DNA of 64,000 bases, taken from the NCBI RefSeq assembly GCF_900451095.1, contig NZ_UGHV01000001.1, positions 2,008,973 through 2,072,972 on the forward strand, read 5' to 3'. Under the pieces are notes generated by a model that worked only from the letters and a program-made list of their open reading frames with translations, was not told where the DNA came from and did not search any database. The position numbers were made by a program, and so were the translations under genes. This DNA comes from Helicobacter canis (GTDB lineage Bacteria > Campylobacterota > Campylobacteria > Campylobacterales > Helicobacteraceae). Shown here piece after piece: positions 53,229 to 64,000 of this stretch; the stretch's first letter is position 1; each line of letters opens with the position of its first letter.

Positions 53229-56200
53229 TTGTTCCCTTTGTGTAGTGTATCTTTGTGGTGCAATGCAAACTGCTTTAGCATATCATCTCTGCATTGACTA
53301 AAATATTTATATTTTCCTAATATCACAAGCTGAAATTTTGCTCTTGTGATACCGACATTTAAGCGGTTTGGATTATCTAAAAAGCCAATTTTATCTGTAT
53401 TTACCATTGAGAGAAACACAATATCAGCTTCTTGCCCTTGAAACTTATCTACACTGCAAAGCTTCATTTGTATCTTTGTGCCATTCCACTCTTTAGTAAA
53501 GTCTGTGCTCTTATGCTTTAATCCTGTGTAGTCTTGCAGCTTAGATTCTAAGATTTTTGTCTGCCCTTTATAAAAACTTAGCACAGCTATACTCCAAGTT
53601 TCATTTAAGGGATGTGGATTTTTACTCGCAAAATCTATAAAGGCTTTAAGTTCTTTTATAAGAATCTCTGCTTCTTTTTCATTTTTACCTCTATAACTCT
53701 TGCCATCTACATTTATCCATACACTTCGCTTTTTATATCTTGTGTAGCTCCATTCTCGCTCTAATTCTGGTAAATCCTGCAAAGCATTCGCTTCTTTATA
53801 GAACTGCTCTCGTGGAAAGCGTGAAATATCTGTGTGCATTCTGCCCTGTGTGCTTAGTATGCTATGCCTTTTTTCTAGCTCATCTTTTGTAAAGCCACTG
53901 CGGATAGCAGAATCCTCTCTCACGCTTCGCCTATCGCTCACACCTTTAATCAAAGATTCTAAGATTGAAGGCAGGGCAATATTTGCAATACTTGAGATTT
54001 TCTTGCGGATAAGGTTTCTATCTTTATGACTTTTTGGGAGTAACTCATCAATTGTTTTTGTATATGATTGATTTTTATTTTTAGCCTTATTAGAATCTGA
54101 AAAGGTCCTTAGTTCAAACTCCCTACTAAGCCGCCAAGCAATCTCACTAGCAAAGCTTCTCTCTTGTCTATACTCCTTAATCGCTTTAAGAAAAGATTCT
54201 AAATCTTTAACTTTAGCTTTATCTCTACTATCAAACATTAACTTCGTATTTTTATGTCTGTATTGATATTGATACAACAAAGAAAGATTGCTAAAATCTA
54301 TAAAATCGCTTGGGATAAGGCTTTTTAATGGACTGTGTAGCGAATCTTTTTCTGCTAGATTTTCATCATAAAAAATCCAGTGCTTGCTGAGATTGTCAAA
54401 ATATGAAGAAATTTGCAAGTCTTTAATATAGCCAACTTCTAATTTAGGATTTAGCACACCAAAAGTATCTCTTTTTTCCTCTCTTCTTATTGTAATTTCT
54501 TGCTGTATAATCTCTAGAATCTCACTTGATACTCCCATAGCAATTTTTATGTTATAGCCATTTTCTTTATAGATTTTTGCTAATAAATACAGCAAGAAGC
54601 AAGCTTGTTGATAGCTAGATTCTAAAGAGTCAAAGCTTTTGTTACTTTTATTGTATCCCAAAGCAAGATTGCTAATATTATTCTCCAGCTCATCTCTATC
54701 TACAAATGGACTAAGCTGCCTTGTATCACCGACTATAATCCACTTTTTCGCATACATTGCTGGGACTAGAAACTCTTGAAAAGTCGTTTTTGAAGACTCA
54801 TCAATGATTAAATAATCAAAGTCAGGCATTATAGGTTTTATAGTCTTTTTATTGCGTTTTTTACTATCCATCCCTGGATATTTCAAAATCCCAATTGTTG
54901 TGCCACATACGAGATTAGCACACTGCATAAAGAATTTTAAGCCAATTTTGCCTTGATTGTTTTTATCGTTAGAATCTTTTTTTAAATCATCATAAACGCT
55001 ATATTTTTCAAGCAGTGAATTTTCATAATTTCTACCAAAATCACCTAGTTTAAATTCCTTTACCTCTTCACTCAAAGCCCCTTCCCTTCCTACTCTTATG
55101 GGGAATATATTGAGCCTTTCTATAAGCTTTTTCTCTTTTAATCTCTCTAGCACATTGTCTATTGCGATATGTGTTGAGCCACACAGCAGCACTCTTTTAT
55201 TTTGTTTGATAATTTGCGCGATAAGCTCTAAAATAGTCGTAGTTTTGCCACTGCCCGGAGGTCCCTCCAGCAGGGCAAAGTCTTTTGTATTGAGTGCTTG
55301 TTGTATGAAATTTCGCTGAATGTCAGCACCCTTTCTATTCTCATCTGTTAGCACTTCCCATTCTGTAATATTTGTTGTTTTAGAATCTTGTGCTAACCAT
55401 TTTATTTTATCTTGTTTCCTTGAAGCAAAAAGCTTTAAAAGTGTATGGCTTTGGGATAGTGGCGTTTTTATAAGGTTTTGTATAGCATTTTCTTGACGTT
55501 TGAGTGTATTGGTGTTTGGTTTTGTCTTTAGTATAAACCCTTTATCTTCAATCCTTAGAGTATAGGATATTCCATTCTTATCATACAATCTTGCTTTATC
55601 ATCTAGCTTTTTTATATCTTTTATGAATACTTGTTTAGAATCTTGCTTTTCTATATGAATCTTATTTCCTTTTTCATCACGCAGGGCTTGAAAATCGCAA
55701 TAGTTTATTGGTTTTTTTATGAGTTTGCAGAGTGAGTTTTTTATCTCATCTTTACAATATATGATTTTGTGATTTTCATTATCTTGTATGACTTTATGAT
55801 TTTCTTTAATATAGTCCATTTCTAGCAGGGCAGGTATTAGATAGCCATCTTTTTGTATTGTGGCTGCCTTACCTATATCACTATTTAGGAAAATCACATT
55901 CTTTTCTAAGCTTTTAATCTCTACTTGTTTAGAATCTAAATCCACCTCTCCGCTACCAAGCCACACTGCAAGCTTTTTAGCTTGTATATCATCACCACTC
56001 CACGATATTTTTTTAATCGTATTGCTTGCTAGCTTTTGCCTATCCCTATCATTTAGCCCTAAAGAATCCAAGCAAATAAACCCTCTATCGCTAGAATCTA
56101 GCCTCTCGCTATCTTGCATTCCAGCCCCACTCTCACCTGCAAGATTGCAAAGCGCATACAACGCCCATTTGCCTTGTGCTATATCGCCAGCTTTTAGGTG

Positions 56201-56548
56201 TATTATTACTTTTTCATCATTGTCTAAAGCAATAAACAGCTTTTCATCATAATCTCTATGTTGTGGGAGATTCTCTAAAAATAGCATAGAATCTAAACGA
56301 GTGTAAATCTCATCTTTTAAGCGTATTTGGCTTAAAGGCTTATATTCATAAAAATACCCATTTATCTCTAAACTCGCATTAAACTCTGTTTCGACTCTTT
56401 CCCATCTAGCCTTTACTTCTTTCTTTTCTAGTGTAGTAATGGCAGTCTTTATATATTGGCTAAATGGCAATATCTCTTTTTCTATACATTCTCTTTTTCT
56501 CTTTGCCTCATCTGCATTTTGTGAAAAGGCACGATAATAATGCTGCAT
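53225..56548 (-). CDS. Superfamily 1 helicase (UPF1/Dna2-like)
   Basis: 1107 residues. Walker A LLEGPPGSGKTTT near residue 430, Walker B YLIIDESSKTTFQEFLVP near 585, GDTRQLSPF (motif III), and C-terminal motifs VDKFQGQEADIVFLSMV and NVGITRAKFQLVILG near 1065, so an AAA_11/AAA_12-type SF1B helicase. A ~420-residue N-terminal region of unknown fold precedes it. Likely remodels DNA or RNA for the system. Starts 27 bases after the AAA+ gene and is followed by overlapping genes. Confidence 0.85.
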   Translation of the reverse strand: MQHYYRAFSQNADEAKRKRECIEKEILPFSQYIKTAITTLEKKEVKARWERVETEFNASLEINGYFYEYKPLSQIRLKDEIYTRLDSMLFLENLPQHRDYDEKLFIALDNDEKVIIHLKAGDIAQGKWALYALCNLAGESGAGMQDSERLDSSDRGFICLDSLGLNDRDRQKLASNTIKKISWSGDDIQAKKLAVWLGSGEVDLDSKQVEIKSLEKNVIFLNSDIGKAATIQKDGYLIPALLEMDYIKENHKVIQDNENHKIIYCKDEIKNSLCKLIKKPINYCDFQALRDEKGNKIHIEKQDSKQVFIKDIKKLDDKARLYDKNGISYTLRIEDKGFILKTKPNTNTLKRQENAIQNLIKTPLSQSHTLLKLFASRKQDKIKWLAQDSKTTNITEWEVLTDENRKGADIQRNFIQQALNTKDFALLEGPPGSGKTTTILELIAQIIKQNKRVLLCGSTHIAIDNVLERLKEKKLIERLNIFPIRVGREGALSEEVKEFKLGDFGRNYENSLLEKYSVYDDLKKDSNDKNNQGKIGLKFFMQCANLVCGTTIGILKYPGMDSKKRNKKTIKPIMPDFDYLIIDESSKTTFQEFLVPAMYAKKWIIVGDTRQLSPFVDRDELENNISNLALGYNKSNKSFDSLESSYQQACFLLYLLAKIYKENGYNIKIAMGVSSEILEIIQQEITIRREEKRDTFGVLNPKLEVGYIKDLQISSYFDNLSKHWIFYDENLAEKDSLHSPLKSLIPSDFIDFSNLSLLYQYQYRHKNTKLMFDSRDKAKVKDLESFLKAIKEYRQERSFASEIAWRLSREFELRTFSDSNKAKNKNQSYTKTIDELLPKSHKDRNLIRKKISSIANIALPSILESLIKGVSDRRSVREDSAIRSGFTKDELEKRHSILSTQGRMHTDISRFPREQFYKEANALQDLPELEREWSYTRYKKRSVWINVDGKSYRGKNEKEAEILIKELKAFIDFASKNPHPLNETWSIAVLSFYKGQTKILESKLQDYTGLKHKSTDFTKEWNGTKIQMKLCSVDKFQGQEADIVFLSMVNTDKIGFLDNPNRLNVGITRAKFQLVILGKYKYFSQCRDDMLKQFALHHKDTLHKGNK

Positions 56549-56575
56549 ACAACCCCTTTAAGCATTAAAATAGTC

Positions 56576-58141
56576 TTACATAAATGGATTAGCGGTTATC
56601 TCTTGCTTTAATTGTGGGACATCTTTATCATTTTTCAGCTCACCATCAAACTCTTCACTAGAGGCATAAACAGCCCTAGCCTTAGCCCATTTACGCATAG
56701 AGGCAATACTCTCACTCATAGTCTTTGATAGTGGATAGGTCTTTTTAGCAGAATCTAGAATGTGGCTATCCCCTATCTCCACGCCATCATCAAAGGCATT
56801 AAAAAGCGCGTCCTTGATACACTCCTCAATCTCTGCACCAGAAAAGCCCATACAAGCTTTTGATAAATCATCTAGGTTGAAATCACTTGGATTTCTTTTT
56901 AATCGTTGTAAATGTATTTTTATAATCTCTTTTCTCGCATTAAAGCTCGGCAAATCTACAAAGAAAATCTCATCAATCCTACCTTTACGCAAAAGTTCAG
57001 GTGGGAGTTTGCTAATATCATTTGCAGTTGCTACGACAAATACAGGCTTGCTCTTATCTTGCATCCATGATAGAAAAGTGCCAAGCACCCTTGAAGTCGT
57101 GCCACCATCAGTAGAACCAGAGCTAGATAAGCCAGAAAAGCCCTTTTCAATCTCATCAATCCACAAAATTGAAGGCGCAATCGCTTCTGTAATCTGCAAT
57201 GCCTTGCGGATATTGCTCTCACTCTCACCCACAATACCACCAAAGATTCTGCCCATATCAAGCTTTATAATGGGGAATTTCCACTCACTTCCTATCGCCT
57301 TAGCACTTAAACTCTTACCAGTCCCAGGAATCCCTAAAAGTAATACTCCTTTTGGAATCTCTAGCCCATACTCCTTTGCTTCTTTATAAAATGCCTTGCC
57401 TCTTTTTGTAAGCCAATTTTTAAGATTATCCAAACCACCAACATCACTAAGCCCCTCTTTATGATGATAATATTCTAAAAATCCGCTATTTTTTATAATA
57501 TGCTCTTTTTCGCTAACAATTAGCCCAATCTCATCTTCTCCAAGTTTTCCATTTGTCCGCTTGATAGCCATTGTAAAGACTTTTCTAGCCTCCATAATGG
57601 TAAGTCCTAAGGCAGATTCTATAAGTCTATCTTTTAGGTTTTCATCTAGTTTTTGCGATCCATATTTAGCATCTTCAACGCATTGGCGAAAGATTACTTC
57701 TAAATCAGCCTTATTTGATAAATCTAGCGTGATAGTATGCACATCTTTTCCTAGCTCTTGTGGGATTCTTTGAAATGGTTGCGATAAGATAATTGTCCTA
57801 TCCTTTGGTCCCCTTGCGATATTTCTAAAGATTCTAATATTTTTTGGATTATCATCAAGCAATGGATAAAAATCTTCTAAGATTACAATACTATTTTTTG
57901 CATCATTACTTTGAAACCACTCTAAAATTTCACTCGCATCTTTTTCATCAAAAGATCCAAATATTTTATTTTCATTATCAAAACGAGATAAGCCTTGAGC
58001 TACATTCCATTTATACAAACTTTTCCCTGCCTTGTGTGCTACCTTTGCTGATATAGCATCAATCCTTTCCCATTCAAAACTCACCATTTGGATAATATTG
58101 ATAGAATCTAGCATTTCTCCTATCTCTTCTTCACAGCACAT
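56576..58141 (-). CDS. Ycf46-like AAA+ ATPase
   Basis: 521 residues from ATG 58141 (AGGAG seven bases upstream); the TTG at 58147 is too close to the RBS. The N-terminal half has the degenerate first ATPase fold of Ycf46 (NSIVILEDFYPLL, IIILSQPFQRIPQEL-like segment). The C-terminal AAA+ module has Walker A LLLGIPGTGKSLSAKAI (about residue 262), pore region GRIFGGIVGESESNIRKAL, Walker B ILWIDEIEK and the arginine-finger region RVLGTFLSWMQD..ATANDISKLPPELLRKGRIDE. Promoter-proximal gene of the seven-gene operon, preceded by a (TA)13 tract. Ycf46 in cyanobacteria is linked to CO2/inorganic carbon response; here the context is different. Confidence 0.85.
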   Translation of the reverse strand: MCCEEEIGEMLDSINIIQMVSFEWERIDAISAKVAHKAGKSLYKWNVAQGLSRFDNENKIFGSFDEKDASEILEWFQSNDAKNSIVILEDFYPLLDDNPKNIRIFRNIARGPKDRTIILSQPFQRIPQELGKDVHTITLDLSNKADLEVIFRQCVEDAKYGSQKLDENLKDRLIESALGLTIMEARKVFTMAIKRTNGKLGEDEIGLIVSEKEHIIKNSGFLEYYHHKEGLSDVGGLDNLKNWLTKRGKAFYKEAKEYGLEIPKGVLLLGIPGTGKSLSAKAIGSEWKFPIIKLDMGRIFGGIVGESESNIRKALQITEAIAPSILWIDEIEKGFSGLSSSGSTDGGTTSRVLGTFLSWMQDKSKPVFVVATANDISKLPPELLRKGRIDEIFFVDLPSFNARKEIIKIHLQRLKRNPSDFNLDDLSKACMGFSGAEIEECIKDALFNAFDDGVEIGDSHILDSAKKTYPLSKTMSESIASMRKWAKARAVYASSEEFDGELKNDKDVPQLKQEITANPFM

Positions 58142-58175
58142 AGCCAAGCTCCTTTGTAATATGAAATTCTAATAG

Positions 58176-58202
58176 TATATATATATATATATATATATAT
58201 AT
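58176..58202. repeat. (TA)13 dinucleotide tract in the island promoter region
   Basis: 27 bases of uninterrupted TA, ending 35 bases upstream of the AAA+ ATG on the minus strand. A TATACT -10-like hexamer overlaps its gene-proximal end. Changes in repeat number would alter promoter spacing. Confidence 0.85.
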
Positions 58203-58326
58203 TCTTAATCTAGCAAAAACATTTATAGAAATGCACCAACAAACTAAAAATATAATGAGTAATAAGAGCTATCTAACACTAAGTAAAAACAATAAGTAAA
58301 ACACAAGAAGTCAAAAGAAGAATCTC

Positions 58327-58447
58327 CCTTATCCCTGCATCGACCTACATTCCCACACCTGAAAGATGCAGTATCATCGGCGAAGAGAAGCTTAACTGCC
58401 AGGTTCGGAATGGAGCTGGGTGTTGCCTTCTCTCTATAAACACAAGG
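58327..58447 (-). rRNA. rrf: 5S rRNA
   Basis: About 121 bases. CATTCCGAACCTGGCAGTTAAG and the terminal stem CCTTGT/ATAAGG on the minus strand. Exact ends inferred from the stem. Last gene of the rRNA operon. Confidence 0.93.
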
Positions 58448-58511
58448 AAAAGGGAAATAAAGACAATATCACTAGGGAGTAGAATCCACTTTAGACACTT
58501 TGGACATCTTG

Positions 58512-58541
58512 CTAGAATCCACTTTTAAAAGTGGATTCTAG
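58512..58541. repeat. Perfect family A palindrome in the 23S-5S spacer
   Basis: CTAGAATCCACTTTT directly joined to its reverse complement (30 bases). A second palindrome in the opposite arrangement (AGTGGATTCTAG..CTAGAATCCACT) lies at 58580-58604. The 310-base spacer 58448-58757 otherwise holds no gene; its proximal part contains one arm of the 23S processing stem. Confidence 0.9.
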
Positions 58542-58696
58542 GGCGGAGACTCTTAGCAATACTAAGTCCTAATGGCTCTAGTGGATTCTAGACTAGAATC
58601 CACTTTTTGCACATCGCCTAGCATTTGCCTCATCACTAAATCGGCGTGTATATTACACTTGCGATTGTCCTTATTTCCATTTTCCTAAGGGAGTCA

Positions 58697-58752
58697 AAGT
58701 CAATAGCCTATAATAAATACCCATACACTCAATAAGGCAGTGTCTCTTAGAA
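58697..58752 (-). other. 3' arm of the 23S rRNA processing stem
   Basis: On the plus strand GTCAATAGCC and CACTCAATAAGGCAGTGTCT here are complementary to GGCTATTGAC and AGACACTGCCTTATTGA at 61865-61948, bracketing the 23S gene. Expected RNase III processing duplex. Confidence 0.8.
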
Positions 58753-58757
58753 TCATA

Positions 58758-61811
<3,054 letters not shown>

Positions 61812-61864
61812 ATAGAAACTAAGCCTTTGCTCTTAGTTTCAGCTTTTGGTAGTGCATATGTATT

Positions 61865-61948
61865 CTAAAGACACTGCCTTATTGAATGTATGTTGCCATC
61901 ATTCTCTAAGACGAATGTATCGTAGTATTTACTATCTAGGCTATTGAC
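61865..61948 (-). other. 5' arm of the 23S rRNA processing stem
   Basis: Complementary to 58697-58752 over two blocks (AGACACTGCCTTATTGA and GGCTATTGAC). It lies between tRNA-Ala and the 23S 5' end. Confidence 0.8.
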
Positions 61949-62049
61949 AATGAATTGTTAAATAACATTTAGACAAAAGTCTAATAAGAATCCTAAGCTA
62001 GAACTCTTATTAAACTTTATACTAAAAATGCAAAGTTAGTCTATCTTGG

Positions 62050-62125
62050 TGGTGGAGAATAGCGGGATCGAACCGCTGACCTCCTGCGTGCAAAGCAGGC
62101 GCTCTCCCAGCTGAGCTAATTCCCC
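62050..62125 (-). tRNA. tRNA-Ala (TGC)
   Basis: In the 16S-23S spacer. Acceptor GGGGAAT/ATTCTCC (one G-T pair), anticodon TGC, CCA encoded. Confidence 0.95.
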
Positions 62126-62129
62126 ACAA

Positions 62130-62205
62130 TGGTGGGCTTAAGAGGACTTGAACCTCTGACTCACCCTTATCAGGGGTGCGCTCTAACCACCTGAGCTATA
62201 AGCCC
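62130..62205 (-). tRNA. tRNA-Ile (GAT)
   Basis: In the 16S-23S spacer next to tRNA-Ala. Acceptor GGGCTTA/TAAGCCC, anticodon GAT in CTGATAA, CCA encoded. Confidence 0.95.
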
Positions 62206-62306
62206 ATAAACCTTAGTGGCATAATCTCTGACAACTAAGCAAGATCTTTACATACTACTGCAAAAGCGTGGATAGGATAGAAACAAATCTACCTATCATA
62301 TCTCTA

Positions 62307-64000
<1,694 letters not shown>

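Noticed and set aside
58512..58541. Palindrome as the rRNA operon terminator
   Set aside because: It lies between 23S and 5S, so terminating there would leave 5S untranscribed.

Overview
The window looks like a chromosomal segment of a non-pylori, probably enterohepatic Helicobacter (Campylobacterota). Evidence: one continuous 2885-codon rpoB-rpoC fusion, a Csd6-type peptidoglycan carboxypeptidase, a cdtABC toxin operon, and an rRNA operon whose 16S and 23S genes both carry intervening sequences. The exact species is inference; H. canis-like is my best guess.

Layout. 1-8 kb: end of a membrane protein, dps, azlD, fliP-csd6, a very large era, and hslUV. 8-11 kb: methionine genes metY and metA separated by repeats. 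10.9-14.4 kb: a GT8 glycosyltransferase overlapping a radical-SAM/SPASM gene. 14.5-17.5 kb: a TfoX-like gene, a cysteine synthase family gene, a methyltransferase relic and pta. 17.5-22.7 kb: a minus-strand Gtr-like trio (GT2, GtrA, GT39). 22.8-25.5 kb: an AT-rich remnant of a Dnd phosphorothioation system. 25.6-28.4 kb: fbp, rpe and a DnaQ-like exonuclease. 28.4-30.5 kb: cdtABC, in which CdtB lacks most catalytic residues. 30.7-47.5 kb: the conserved expression block tRNA(Thr-Tyr-Gly-Thr)-tuf-rpmG-tRNA(Trp)-secE-nusG-rplKAJL-rpoBC-rpsL-rpsG-fusA, followed by pgeF. 48.3-58.1 kb: an AT-rich seven-gene minus-strand operon (Ycf46-like AAA+, SF1 helicase, two unknown proteins, DUF2997, DUF1257 and an NrdG-like radical SAM) behind a (TA)13 tract. 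58.3-64 kb: rRNA operon on the minus strand, with the 5' end of 16S beyond the window.

The dominant theme is a mosaic of interspersed repeat families: (A) a TAGAATCCACTTTT palindrome; (B) a REP-like hairpin bounded by GATTGCCACG and CTCGCAATGAC with a variable covarying stem; (C) a TTTCTAAAGAAAC-bounded unit; (D) a long hairpin with a CATTACCGCT-AAGGTAA core. They fill intergenic gaps. They also sit in frame inside era, both glycan loci, fbp and others, adding up to several hundred residues. D-type units also appear to make up the 16S and 23S intervening sequences. Poly-G tracts beside or inside three of the repeat-invaded glycan genes point to phase variation: GT8 reads ON, while the radical-SAM and GT2 genes are one base away from ON.

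The best candidate for a previously undescribed system is the Ycf46/DUF1257/DUF2997/helicase operon with its dinucleotide-repeat promoter region. The in-frame repeat mosaic shared with the rRNA intervening sequences is the second.
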